Translations under genes and position numbers: made by a program
Notes under the pieces: generated by a model
The model's database searches: none
What the model was told of the DNA's origin: nothing
Seen by the model: only the letters and a program-made list of their open reading frames with translations
Part shown: positions 1 through 8,263 of the stretch, one piece after another
Layout of the letters: the number at the start of each line of letters is the position of its first letter
Numbering within the stretch: position 1 is the first letter of the stretch
Assembly (NCBI RefSeq): GCF_900110575.1
Contig: NZ_FOEF01000020.1
Location: 62,001 to 126,000, forward strand
Source of the DNA: Amycolatopsis saalfeldensis
GTDB taxonomy: Bacteria; Actinomycetota; Actinomycetes; Mycobacteriales; Pseudonocardiaceae
Length of the DNA: 64,000 nt
Reading direction: 5' to 3'

Positions 1-155
1 TGATGTGGCGCGGGGACAAGGCGTCGGGGGCTCCGCTGGACGGGGAGTTCACCCACCGGCAGTTCGACGCGGTGGCCGCCACCTTTCTCGGCGGCACCTC
101 GGAGATTCAGCGCGGCATCATCGCCACCAGGGGCCTCGGGCTGCCCCGGGCCTGA
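1..155 (+). CDS. acyl-CoA dehydrogenase, C-terminal fragment (cut by window edge)
   Basis: Only the last 50 or so codons are present, ending in TGA at 153-155. The visible motif GGTSEIQRGIIATRGLGLPR is the classic C-terminal end of acyl-CoA dehydrogenases, where the GG(T/S)SEIQ segment contacts FAD and the adenine site. The next gene, 27 bp downstream on the same strand, is a second and different acyl-CoA dehydrogenase. The two probably form a heteromeric alpha/beta enzyme of the FadE28-FadE29 kind, but the missing N-terminus prevents any check of the catalytic glutamate here. Oxidation of an acyl thioester to the enoyl form is the expected role; the substrate is unknown. Confidence 0.85.
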   Translation, partial: MWRGDKASGAPLDGEFTHRQFDAVAATFLGGTSEIQRGIIATRGLGLPRA

Positions 156-182
156 ACCGGGCCGGGCCCGGCAAGGAGCGTC

Positions 183-1316
183 ATGGACCTTACTTTGACC
201 GAAGAGCAGGCGTTGATCCAGGAAACGGCCAGGAGGTTCCTGGACGCCAACGCCGGTGTGCGTATCGGCGGGGCGTCGGTGGCCGGGGAAGAACCCGGCT
301 GTTCCCCGGGATTGTGGCCGGAGCTGGTCGAGCTGGGGTGGCCCGGCCTGGCCGTGCCGGAGGCCTACGGCGGCGTCGGCCGGGGCTTTCTGGAGAGCTG
401 CTTGCTGTTCGAGGAACTGGGTGCCGCGCTGGTGCCCAGCCCGCTCCTGGTCACGATCGCGTGTGCGGCCATGCCGATCCTCCGGTTCGGCACGGCCGCG
501 CAGCGGTCGCTGTGGCTGGGCCGGATTGCCGCGGGGCGCACCGCGGCCTACGTCCGGGCCGCTCCCCGGGCCCACTGGGGTGCCGACGGCTCGACCGTCA
601 CCGCGACCCTGCGCGGTCACGGCTTCGTCCTGAACGGCACGGCGGGCTTCGTGCCGTTCGGCGGAACCGCCGACGGGCTCGTCGTAGCCGCGGACACCGG
701 CGCCGGGCTGACTGTCTTCCTGGTCGGCCCCGGCCGGCCGGCAGGCATCGCGGCGGAGTCCTTGCCGGTGATCGGCCCGAATCCTTACCACCGAGTGTGT
801 TTCGACCACGTCGAAGTCCCGCATGAGGCCGCGCTGGGGCCGGTGCACGGCGGTCGCGACGTGGTCCGGGTGATCGAAGCGTTCGGCACCGCGGCCACCT
901 GCGCCGAGATGGTGGGCGGGGCCCGGCGCGTGCTGGACCGGACGGTCGAGTACGCGGGCCGACGCCGGCAGTTCGGTCGGCCGATCGGCAGTTTTCAAGC
1001 CGTGCACCAGCACTGCGCCGACATGGCGACCGACACTCTGGGCGCGCGGCTCATCGCCTACGAGGCGATCTGGCGGCTCGCGGCCGATCCAGCCGGCGAC
1101 GGGACCGCACTGACCGTGTCGGCGGCCAAATCCTGGGTGAGTGAGGCCTACCAGCGGGTGTGCGCCCGCGGCCACCAGGTGCACGGGGCGATCGGTTTCA
1201 CGGCGGAACACGATCTCCACCGCTATTCACGACACGCGCTCTCGGCGTCACTGGCGTTCGGCGACGCGGACGTGCACACCGGCCGGGTCGCCGATGCGCT
1301 CGGACTGCCGAGATGA
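183..1316 (+). CDS. acyl-CoA dehydrogenase (probable partner subunit)
   Basis: A 377-residue protein with the three-part acyl-CoA dehydrogenase layout: a helical N-terminus opening MDLTLTEEQALIQETARRFL, a central beta domain, and a C-terminal helical bundle with RRQFGRPIGSFQAVHQHCAD and GAIGFTAEHDLHRYSRHA. The length fits the family (370-400). The start ATG lies 27 bp after the stop of the preceding acyl-CoA dehydrogenase, with AAGGAG just upstream, so the two are cotranscribed. The tandem arrangement and the rather divergent sequence suggest a heterotetrameric enzyme in which one subunit carries the catalytic base. It may desaturate an acyl-CoA or acyl-ACP during assembly of a peripheral group; that is inference. 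Confidence 0.88.
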   Translation: MDLTLTEEQALIQETARRFLDANAGVRIGGASVAGEEPGCSPGLWPELVELGWPGLAVPEAYGGVGRGFLESCLLFEELGAALVPSPLLVTIACAAMPILRFGTAAQRSLWLGRIAAGRTAAYVRAAPRAHWGADGSTVTATLRGHGFVLNGTAGFVPFGGTADGLVVAADTGAGLTVFLVGPGRPAGIAAESLPVIGPNPYHRVCFDHVEVPHEAALGPVHGGRDVVRVIEAFGTAATCAEMVGGARRVLDRTVEYAGRRRQFGRPIGSFQAVHQHCADMATDTLGARLIAYEAIWRLAADPAGDGTALTVSAAKSWVSEAYQRVCARGHQVHGAIGFTAEHDLHRYSRHALSASLAFGDADVHTGRVADALGLPR

Positions 1317-1356
1317 GGAACTCAACTCGCACCACCGAAGATTGGACAGTTCCAGT

Positions 1357-2163
1357 ATGACTGACACAGCGCTCGACGAGCGTCGGAATTCCTGCCGGGC
1401 GTTCACGATTCCCGACTGCTCGTCACCGGGGGACCTGCGTTTCGCGTATCTCAACCTCGAGTCCCACCCACGTGGGGAAATGATGCTCGAGCGGCTCATC
1501 GCCGCCGGGTTCGTACCCGATCTGGTCATCGACGAGAAGTCCCAGCTAGCGCGAACCGGGCGTGATTCACAGCTGAAGAAACTCTGCCGGGTTCCCGCGT
1601 TCAGCCCGTCCACCTCGACCGTTTCCCAGTGCGTGAAACATGAAATCCGATACGTCAGCGTGGAGAATCACAATGACGCCGCGACGCGGATCGCGCTACG
1701 GGAAATGGACCTCCACGTCGCTGTGCTGGGTGACACCCGTATTCTGAAATCCGACGTGATCGAGAGCGTGCCATACGGGATCATCAACGTGCATCCGGGA
1801 TTTCTGCCGAAGGTCCGGGGGAACAATCCGTACGTCTGGTCGATCATCCACAATCTGCCCCAGGGGGCCACCGCGCACCTGATCAACGACGGCGTCGACC
1901 GCGGCCCGATCCTGGTCGCCCGGGAGATGCCGCTGCCGGCCGGCTGCACGATTCCGGAACTGGTGCGCCTGGTCAACCAGCTGTGCGCCGATCTCGCCGT
2001 CGAGAGCCTCGGCCAGCTGGTCAAAGGCGAGGCGACGCTGACGGAACAGCCTTGCGACGACGGCGTGACCTTCCGGGAAGCGCGCCCGGAAATCTGGTCG
2101 CTCGCGGAGAAGATGCTGCGGGAGAAGGCGGCGCGGCATTCCGGCCGGCCGTATGTCCGGTAA
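1357..2163 (+). CDS. formyltransferase family protein
   Basis: A 268-residue protein whose middle carries the 10-formyltetrahydrofolate formyltransferase signature INVHPGFLPKVRGNNP. Asn144, His146 and Asp181 have nearly the spacing of the Asn-His-Asp triad of methionyl-tRNA formyltransferase and sugar N-formyltransferases. The usual OB-fold C-terminal domain of Fmt is absent or very short, so this is unlikely to be the housekeeping enzyme. ATG 1357 is chosen because the upstream frame overlaps the dehydrogenase gene; no strong ribosome site precedes it. It sits between an acyl-CoA dehydrogenase and a maleate-isomerase-like gene. Possible substrates are an amine in a peripheral unit or a 4-aminosugar; the sequence does not decide. 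Confidence 0.8.
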   Translation: MTDTALDERRNSCRAFTIPDCSSPGDLRFAYLNLESHPRGEMMLERLIAAGFVPDLVIDEKSQLARTGRDSQLKKLCRVPAFSPSTSTVSQCVKHEIRYVSVENHNDAATRIALREMDLHVAVLGDTRILKSDVIESVPYGIINVHPGFLPKVRGNNPYVWSIIHNLPQGATAHLINDGVDRGPILVAREMPLPAGCTIPELVRLVNQLCADLAVESLGQLVKGEATLTEQPCDDGVTFREARPEIWSLAEKMLREKAARHSGRPYVR

Positions 2164-2212
2164 CGAGGCCACCCGTCGCCCGCCGGATCGGAAACCGAGA
2201 GGAACCTAGGCA

Positions 2213-2971
2213 ATGTCCACAGTAGAGGCCACTGAAGACTGGGCCGACGTCGTCCTGGAGGACGCCACCCCCGATGGCCGGGTCGGGCTGCTGGCCCTGG
2301 CCACCGATGCCAACATCGAGGACAACCTGCGCGCACTCCTGCCGGCGAGCGTCGGGATGTACACCACCAGGCTCTCGCACACCAATCCGATCACCGTCGG
2401 GACGCTGCGATCCACCGCGAGCGGGATCACCGAAGCCGCCCGGGAGATCATGACCGGGTCCGACCTCGATGTCCTGGTCTACGGCTGCACGGCGGGCGCC
2501 GCCGCGATCGGGCACGAGGAGATCGTGCGCCTGCTCAAGGAGGCCAAGCCCACGGCGCACTGCGTTTCACCGGTCAGTGCCGCGACCGCGGCACTGCGGC
2601 ACCTCGGGATCACCCGCCCGTCGATCCTCACCCCCAACATCCCCGAGATCAACGACGTGATCGCCGGCTGCTTGTCCCATGCGGGCTTCGAAGTGCAGAC
2701 CGTCGCCGGGCTCGGCATCCGCGACGACCCGGACATCACCCGGGTCCCGCCGCAGTCCCTGCTCAAGGCGGCGCGGCACGTCTGTGCCCCGGAGTCGGAC
2801 GGGCTGCTGATCTCGTGCACCTCGCTGCGGGCGACCGCCGTGATCGACCGGATCGAGGCCCTGATCGAGCGCCCCGTCGTGACCAGCAACCAGGCGCTGG
2901 CCTGGGCGATCACCCGCGAACTCGGCGTCACCCTGCCCGGGGCCGGGCTGGGGCGGCTCTTCGCCGTGTAG
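2213..2971 (+). CDS. maleate isomerase / Asp-Glu racemase superfamily protein
   Basis: A 252-residue protein of the maleate cis-trans isomerase/arylmalonate decarboxylase branch of the Asp/Glu racemase fold. The two expected catalytic cysteines are visible, Cys92 in VYGCTAG and Cys202 in LLISCTSLRA, one in each half of the pseudo-symmetric fold. Family members isomerise maleate to fumarate or decarboxylate malonates by way of a cysteine adduct or enediolate. The gene follows the formyltransferase by 49 bp on the same strand and ends at a strong bidirectional terminator. Its role beside an enediyne cluster is not obvious. It could act on an unsaturated or malonyl-type precursor, but the specific reaction cannot be read from sequence. 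Confidence 0.82.
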   Translation: MSTVEATEDWADVVLEDATPDGRVGLLALATDANIEDNLRALLPASVGMYTTRLSHTNPITVGTLRSTASGITEAAREIMTGSDLDVLVYGCTAGAAAIGHEEIVRLLKEAKPTAHCVSPVSAATAALRHLGITRPSILTPNIPEINDVIAGCLSHAGFEVQTVAGLGIRDDPDITRVPPQSLLKAARHVCAPESDGLLISCTSLRATAVIDRIEALIERPVVTSNQALAWAITRELGVTLPGAGLGRLFAV

Positions 2972-2992
2972 CGCCGGTCGCGCCGCGCCGGG

Positions 2993-4222
2993 TCACCGGC
3001 CGGCCTCCGGGGGGAGGCCGGCCGGTGCGCGGGATCTCCCGTTCGCCACGACGAGCCGTACCGCACGCAGCGCCGAGAGGTCGGTGAGCGGATCGCCGTC
3101 GACCACCACGAGGTCGGCGCGGTACCCCGGCGTCAGCTGCCCGGTCCGGTCTCCGATCCCGAGCAGACGGGCCGATTCCGCGGTGGCGAGTTCGACGATC
3201 GCCTCCGCGGAGAACCCCAGCCACTCGTAGAGTTCGAGCGTGCCGACGAAATCGTCGAAGACGGCGGCGTGGATGCCGGCGTCGGTCCCGACGATCAACG
3301 GGACGCCGCGCTCGTGCATCCACCCGATGCGTCCGTAGAAGGCCCGGGCCGCAGCCTCGCCTTCGGTTTCGACCTTCCGGCGCCAGTCGTGCCCGCTGAC
3401 GGTGCAGCACGCGGCGATACCCTGTTCGGCGAGTGCGCGGACGTGCTTCTCGGGCCTGGTGACCCGGTCGTCCTCGTCCAGCCAGAGACAGTGCTCCACG
3501 GTGCGCACCCCGGCGTTCGCCGCCGCGACGATCGAGGCGATCCCGTGCGCGTGGGCGGCTACCGGCAGCCCGAATCGGCCCGCCTCGGCGACGATCAGGC
3601 CGAGCTGCCGCTCGTCGAACTGGGACTCCCGCATCTCGGCCCCGCCCGCGGTGATGTAGCCGCCGCTTGCCATCACCTTGATGACGTCGGCCCCCGCCGC
3701 GGCGTTGCGCCGGACCTTCGCCAGGATCTCCTGGTCTCCGGAGACTTCCCCGCCGAGGAACCAGCAGTGGCCGCCCGGCGGCGTGAGCGGCGCGGAAGCC
3801 GCGAGAATCCGCGGCCCCGGCAGCGCTCCCGCGCTGATCTCGTCGCGCAACCGCACCGCGGCGTCGGCACGGTCGCCGAGGTCGCGCACCGTGGTGACGC
3901 CGGTGCTCAGGAGCAGCCGCGCGCGTTCGGCCACACCGGCCTCGAGCGCGGCGGGCCCGGACCGCAGCAAGGCATCGACGGGATCCTCCCCGCCGTCCAG
4001 GCTCAGATGCACGTGACCGTCCACGAAGCCGGGCAGTACCGTGCCGTGGGGGTAGACCAGCCGTGTGGCGGCCGGACCGGCCATGGCCGCCACCTCCGCG
4101 GCAGGACCGACGGCCGCGACGACACTGTCACGAAGCAGGACACCGCCGTGCGGCAACCGCAGGCCGCGTGGTCCGCGCAGGACCCATCGCGCGGTGATCA
4201 GCAGCTCCGACGGCGTGGTCAT
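2993..4222 (-). CDS. amidohydrolase (imidazolonepropionase-like)
   Basis: A 409-residue metal-dependent amidohydrolase. The metal-binding HxH is in VLPGFVDGHVHLSLDGG, later ligands sit in VAAHAHGIAS and RTVEHCLWLDE, and the catalytic aspartate is in IVGTDAGIHAAVF. The C-terminal beta-sandwich contains PGYRADLVVVDGDPL. Length and motif order match imidazolonepropionase-like and prolidase-like amidohydrolases. Its ATG overlaps the TGA of the upstream PatB-like gene (ATGA), so the two are translationally coupled. The open frame runs on upstream across the PatB-like gene, but that part is out-of-frame sequence. It hydrolyses a C-N bond of an unknown amide or cyclic imide, presumably in the same pathway as the coupled PLP enzyme. 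Confidence 0.87.
   Translation of the reverse strand: MTTPSELLITARWVLRGPRGLRLPHGGVLLRDSVVAAVGPAAEVAAMAGPAATRLVYPHGTVLPGFVDGHVHLSLDGGEDPVDALLRSGPAALEAGVAERARLLLSTGVTTVRDLGDRADAAVRLRDEISAGALPGPRILAASAPLTPPGGHCWFLGGEVSGDQEILAKVRRNAAAGADVIKVMASGGYITAGGAEMRESQFDERQLGLIVAEAGRFGLPVAAHAHGIASIVAAANAGVRTVEHCLWLDEDDRVTRPEKHVRALAEQGIAACCTVSGHDWRRKVETEGEAAARAFYGRIGWMHERGVPLIVGTDAGIHAAVFDDFVGTLELYEWLGFSAEAIVELATAESARLLGIGDRTGQLTPGYRADLVVVDGDPLTDLSALRAVRLVVANGRSRAPAGLPPEAGR
2994..3027. terminator. bidirectional terminator hairpin
   Basis: A perfect 15-bp inverted repeat (CACCGGCCGGCCTCC and its complement) with a GGGG loop lies between the convergent maleate-isomerase-like and amidohydrolase genes and overlaps the amidohydrolase stop codon. 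There is no U-tract, as is common in actinobacteria. Confidence 0.75.
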
Positions 4223-5421
4223 GACTCCGCCCGCGCGCCGCGGACCATGCGGCGCAGGATCTCCTGGAGGATGGGCCGGGAAGTCGCGAAGTTCAGCCGG
4301 ACGAAGCCTTCGCCACCGGGATCGAACCCGGTGCCGGAGCTGAGCCGGACATCGCAGTGCGAGCGGAACCGCCGGGCCGGATCGCTGCCCCAGCCGAGCG
4401 CCCGGCAGTCCAGCCAGGCCAGGTAGGTCGCCTCCGGGCGGTGCATCGTGATCTCGGGCAGTTCTTCGCGCAGGGTTTCGGCCACCAGGCGCCGGTTGGC
4501 GGCCAGGTAGCCGAGTACCGACGTCAGCCAGCCGTCGGCCTCCGTCCAGGCCGCAATGCTCGCGTGCACGCCGAACGTGCTGGGCTCGCCGAGCACCTCG
4601 GCCGGCAGCCCGGCCAACCGGCGGCGCAGCCTGGCACAGCCGACGTGGCCCACCGCGCAACGGGTACCGGCGAGATTGAACGCCTTGGCGGCCGAGGTGA
4701 TGGTGATCGTGCGCGCTTCGACCTCCGGATCGAGTGAAGCGAACGGGATGTGTTCGTCCGGGGGGAAGGCCAGGTCGGCGTGCACCTCGTCGGCGATGAC
4801 GAGCAGGTCGTGCCGGTCGGCGACCTCCGCGAGCGCCCGCAGCTCCTCGCGGGTGAACATCCGGCCGGTCGGGTTGTGGGGGTTCACGAGCAGCAGGACC
4901 CGGCATCCGGTGGCGGCGACGTCGTGCGCGAACCGGTCCGCGTCGAACGCCCAGCCGGTGCGCGTGTCGATCATCGGGATCGGTACGAGGGGCCGTCCCA
5001 GACCGGCCAGTCCCTGCCGGAACGGCCCGAACGCGGGGGTGTGCATCGCCACCGGGTCGCCCGGTTCGGTGGCGAAGTAGAGCGCGGCGTGCACGCCCTG
5101 TGTGACGCCGGTGAACTGCACGACTTCCCCGACGGGCGGCTTCCAGTCGTAGCGTTCCGCCATGCGGAGGGCGAAGCGCTCTCTCAGCTCGCGCAGGTCG
5201 GCGGACCGGGGGTAGCCCAGCGCGCCACCCCCGGCGATCGCGGACAGCCGCCGCCGGATGGCAGGGGCGATCGGGAAGTCCATGTCGGCGATCCAAGCCG
5301 GAAGCACGCTTCCGTTGTCGTCACGCCACTTCTTGCCGGGCCCGGATCGCAGCACTGCCGGGTCGAGGCGGTCCAGCTCGGCCGCGAGGCGGGCATCGTC
5401 CTGCGCGTCAAGCGAAGCCAC
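4219..5421 (-). CDS. PatB/MalY-type PLP-dependent C-S lyase or aminotransferase
   Basis: A 400-residue fold-type I PLP enzyme of the MalY/PatB class. Visible marks are the N-terminal WRDDNGSVLPAWIADMDFPI, the NPHNPTGRMF loop, VIADEVHADL with the cofactor-binding aspartate, and the Schiff-base Lys246 in TSAAKAFNLAG. The GTG start at 5421 is chosen because AAGGAG sits eight bases upstream; an in-frame ATG further up lacks such a site. Family members cleave C-S bonds (cystathionine beta-lyase) or transaminate. In an enediyne context a C-S lyase could make sulfide or process mycothiol or cysteine conjugates, but ordinary amino-group chemistry is equally possible. It overlaps the amidohydrolase start by four bases. 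Confidence 0.86.
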   Translation of the reverse strand: MASLDAQDDARLAAELDRLDPAVLRSGPGKKWRDDNGSVLPAWIADMDFPIAPAIRRRLSAIAGGGALGYPRSADLRELRERFALRMAERYDWKPPVGEVVQFTGVTQGVHAALYFATEPGDPVAMHTPAFGPFRQGLAGLGRPLVPIPMIDTRTGWAFDADRFAHDVAATGCRVLLLVNPHNPTGRMFTREELRALAEVADRHDLLVIADEVHADLAFPPDEHIPFASLDPEVEARTITITSAAKAFNLAGTRCAVGHVGCARLRRRLAGLPAEVLGEPSTFGVHASIAAWTEADGWLTSVLGYLAANRRLVAETLREELPEITMHRPEATYLAWLDCRALGWGSDPARRFRSHCDVRLSSGTGFDPGGEGFVRLNFATSRPILQEILRRMVRGARAES

Positions 5422-5596
5422 CGGATTCTCCTTCGCGTTCAGGTGGGTTTTCACGCTATTCGGTGCGGGGAACGGGGCCGGTACATCTTTCATGAATCTT
5501 TTGAAACCCTGCGCCCCGTCGGAGAGCTGTGAAGAATGGCGCCGGGCAGATGATTTCCGCGATTGTTCCGCGTGAGGTGCTATCCGTGGAGACACG

Positions 5597-6055
5597 ATGA
5601 CGACGACGGTGCCCGGCCTCGCCGGGCTGACCGGGCTGGCCGGTATGGATCTGGGGCGTACGGCCTGGGTCCGGCTGACGCCGGATCTCGTGCGCGGCTT
5701 CGGCGTCGCGACCGCGAACCCGGCCTCCTCGCACAGCCCGGACGCCGACGCGCACGACGGCCCGTACGGGTTCGCCGTCGTGGACGGGTTCCACACCCTG
5801 GCGCTGGCCGGCATGTTGTTCGACCGCCTGCTGGAGGTCCGCGACATCAGGATGACGGTGATCTACGGGGTGAACAAGCTCCGGTTCCCGGCTCCGGTGC
5901 CGGTCGGGGGACAGGTCCGGCTGGCGGCCGCGATCGGCACCGTCGAGTCGATGGGCGGCGGCTGCGTGCAGCTGGTGGCCGACTGCGCCATGGAAATGCC
6001 CGAGGCGGAAAAGCCGGCCTGCGCGGGGAGCATCGTCTACCGGTTCTACGCGTGA
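5597..6055 (+). CDS. MaoC-like (R)-specific enoyl hydratase/dehydratase
   Basis: A 152-residue single hot-dog domain protein. VYGVNKLRFPAPVPVGGQVR is the characteristic MaoC/(R)-hydratase strand-turn segment, and the N-terminal half has a central-helix region with FAVVDGFHTLALAG. Such proteins add water to, or remove it from, enoyl or 3-hydroxyacyl thioesters. Together with the acyl-CoA dehydrogenase pair upstream this gives two steps of a beta-oxidation-like sequence. It is the first gene of a rightward run that includes the hexapeptide protein and the MFS pump, and it diverges from the PatB-like gene across a 175-bp intergenic region that should hold both promoters. Confidence 0.82.
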   Translation: MTTTVPGLAGLTGLAGMDLGRTAWVRLTPDLVRGFGVATANPASSHSPDADAHDGPYGFAVVDGFHTLALAGMLFDRLLEVRDIRMTVIYGVNKLRFPAPVPVGGQVRLAAAIGTVESMGGGCVQLVADCAMEMPEAEKPACAGSIVYRFYA

Positions 6056-6085
6056 CCAGGCCGGTCGAGGGGAACGGAGTGCCGA

Positions 6086-6607
6086 ATGGCCGTGTACGCG
6101 TTGGGGGACCTGTGCCCGGAGATCCACCCGGACGCCTACGTGCACCCGGATGCCACGGTGATCGGCGATGTGCGCATCGGCGCGCACGCGTCGATCTGGC
6201 CTCAGGTCGTGCTTCGGGCCGATGACAACCACGTGCGGATCGGCGCGCGGACGAACGTCCAGGACGGCAGCGTGCTCCACGCCGCGCCCGAGACGCCGGT
6301 GACGGTCGGCGAAGGCACCGTCATCGGGCACTGCGTGCACATCGAGGGCGCGAGCATCGGCGCCGGGTGCCTGATCGCCTCGGGTTCGATTCTGCTGAAC
6401 TCCACGGTGATCGAGGACGGGGCGGCCGTGGGTGCCGGGGCGCTGATCTCCTTCGACGGTCACGTCCCGGCCGGGCAGATCGCGCTGGGAGTCCCCGCAC
6501 GCAATCGGGAGAACACCTTTTTTCCGATGGCGGAAGTCGCGACGATCGTGGCCGACTATGTGCGCAACGCCGAACGTTTTCGGGCGCGGTTACGTCGCTT
6601 GGATTGA
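6086..6607 (+). CDS. gamma-class carbonic anhydrase-like hexapeptide-repeat protein
   Basis: A 173-residue left-handed beta-helix protein. Hexapeptide repeats run from about residue 10 to 135 (for example VHPDATVIGDVRIG, ASIGAGCLIASGS), followed by a C-terminal helix (MAEVATIVADYVRNAERFRA), as in gamma-carbonic anhydrases, CaiE and PaaY. Candidate zinc histidines are in QDGSVLHAAP and IGHCVHIEG. The canonical second turn is HxxH-like, but the surrounding residues are not the textbook ones, so catalytic activity is uncertain. PaaY-type relatives act as thioesterases, which would suit the adjoining acyl-CoA enzymes. It lies 30 bp after the MaoC gene and probably shares its transcript. Confidence 0.82.
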   Translation: MAVYALGDLCPEIHPDAYVHPDATVIGDVRIGAHASIWPQVVLRADDNHVRIGARTNVQDGSVLHAAPETPVTVGEGTVIGHCVHIEGASIGAGCLIASGSILLNSTVIEDGAAVGAGALISFDGHVPAGQIALGVPARNRENTFFPMAEVATIVADYVRNAERFRARLRRLD

Positions 6608-6787
6608 GCCGGGCAGCGTGCGGAGCACGGTTGAATCGTTTATCATGGTCAACAACGTGACCGACCTCGGCGGCGAACAATTCCGGCTCGATGCCGCGGC
6701 TGCAACGGTCCGTTCGTCTGGGGCAAAGGGGATTCTGCGGATGGTACTGGCTCGTCGGCGTCGGCTGCGCAAGGAGTTCGTCTCCCC

Positions 6788-8263
6788 ATGACCGGAAGCC
6801 AGGACAGGGTCATCGGCGCGGAGAGCGGCGTGGCCTCGGTGCGCCGGCCGCAAGCGGCGTTCGCACTGCTGGGAACCGTGCAGGTGACCCTGCTGATGGC
6901 GATGATGGTGATCGCCGTGGCGCTGCCGACCATTCAGCGGGAACTGGGGCTCGATCGAGCCCAGCTGGCGCTCGTCAACAGCGCGTACCCGGTTTCGTTC
7001 TGTGGCCTGCTGTTGCTGGGCGGCAGGCTCGGCGACGTCTTCGGTCACCGCCGGGCCTTCATGTGGGGCACGGCGATCTTCGCTGCCGGTTCGGCCGCGA
7101 CGGCCGTGGCCTCGGGACTCGGGCTGATCCTGCTGGCCCGTTTCGGCCAGGGAATCGGTGCCGCACTGGCCACTCCCGCCGCGATGGGGCTGCTCGGCCC
7201 GGTGTTCCCGGAGCGCCGGGCCTATGCCAGGGCGATGGCCGTGTGGGGCGGTTTCCCCATCATCGGCGGTGTCGTCGGGCTCCTGCTGTCCGGTCCGATC
7301 GTCAGCTGGGCGTCGTGGCGCTGGGCGTTCCTGCCCCCCGTGCTGGTCGCCATCGCCGCGGTGGCCCTCGCCCCCGTCCTGCTGCCCGGTGTCCGGCCGT
7401 CCACCCGGCAGCGGGTGGACGTGGCCGGCGCCCTGCTGGTGACCGCCGGGCTGGCGGCGACCTGCTACAGCCTGGAGGAAGCGGGCGAAGGCGCCTCGAG
7501 TTCCATCGTGGTCCCGTCGGCTTGTTCGGGCGTGCTTTTGCTGGTGGCGTTCGGTTTCGTCGAGGCCCGGCGGCGGAATCCCTTGCTGCCGGTCGTTCTC
7601 CTCGCCTCCGTGCGCAGGCTGGCCGCACTCGCCTGCATAGCCTCGGGGGCGGCGGCCGTGTTCTCGTTGTCGTTCTTCCTGCCGCTCTACTTCCAGCAGA
7701 CGTACGGATTCTCGCCGGTCGCCACTTCGGCCGCCTACCTCCCGTATGCCTTCATGATGTTCCTGACCTCATCGTTGTCCGGTCGGCTGGTCGACTGGAT
7801 GGGGCCCCGCGTGACGACGATCGCCGGCTTCGCGATCGGGTCCGCCGGATTGTTCCTGCTCGGCACCATGAGCACCGGACAGCCGTATTTCGGGCCGATT
7901 CTCGCCGGGATGATAACGTTTCCGCTGGGAGCGGTGCTCATTTTCTCCGGTACCACAGTCGTGATCATGGAAGGCGTGCCCGCGGAGCACGCCGGGGTCG
8001 CGGGTGGACTGCTCAACGCCACCATCGAACTGGGGCCGACCATCGGGTTCGCCGCGCTGGTGTCGATCGCGGCGTCGTGGACCGCGGGCCTTCTCGATGT
8101 GGGCATCGCGCCGGAAAAGGCCCTGCCGGCGGGATACGGAGCCGCGCTGACGATCGGCGCCGTCGGTTATCTCGCCATCGCGATGTCCTCACTGGTGTAC
8201 ATCTGGCGCCAATCCTCGCGGCGGCGCGCAAAACCACGGCCGGTACCTCACACCGGAGCGTGA
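6788..8263 (+). CDS. MFS drug exporter, DHA2 family
   Basis: A 491-residue, highly hydrophobic protein with about 14 predicted membrane helices, the number expected for DHA2-type multidrug exporters. The motif-A loop is GGRLGDVFGHRRAF and the motif-C-like segment is FPIIGGVVGLLLSGPIVSWASWRW. AAGGAG stands 11 bases before the ATG. The gene converges with the epoxide hydrolase, the two stop codons overlapping by 16 bp. Proteins of this type are the usual efflux and self-resistance component of antibiotic clusters, so export of the enediyne or its precursor is the likely role. The 180 bp upstream holds no convincing gene; a 48-codon frame ending in an ATGA overlap with this start (6645-6791) is possible but lacks a ribosome site. 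Confidence 0.9.
   Translation: MTGSQDRVIGAESGVASVRRPQAAFALLGTVQVTLLMAMMVIAVALPTIQRELGLDRAQLALVNSAYPVSFCGLLLLGGRLGDVFGHRRAFMWGTAIFAAGSAATAVASGLGLILLARFGQGIGAALATPAAMGLLGPVFPERRAYARAMAVWGGFPIIGGVVGLLLSGPIVSWASWRWAFLPPVLVAIAAVALAPVLLPGVRPSTRQRVDVAGALLVTAGLAATCYSLEEAGEGASSSIVVPSACSGVLLLVAFGFVEARRRNPLLPVVLLASVRRLAALACIASGAAAVFSLSFFLPLYFQQTYGFSPVATSAAYLPYAFMMFLTSSLSGRLVDWMGPRVTTIAGFAIGSAGLFLLGTMSTGQPYFGPILAGMITFPLGAVLIFSGTTVVIMEGVPAEHAGVAGGLLNATIELGPTIGFAALVSIAASWTAGLLDVGIAPEKALPAGYGAALTIGAVGYLAIAMSSLVYIWRQSSRRRAKPRPVPHTGA

Noticed and set aside
2993..5296. Apparent 767-residue fusion upstream of the amidohydrolase
   Set aside because: The upstream 358 residues are the wrong frame of the PatB-like gene; the ATGA overlap at 4,219-4,222 marks the true start.
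6645..6791. 48-codon frame ending in an ATGA overlap with the MFS gene
   Set aside because: It lacks a ribosome site and sits where the MFS promoter is expected; mentioned only as a possibility in the MFS entry.
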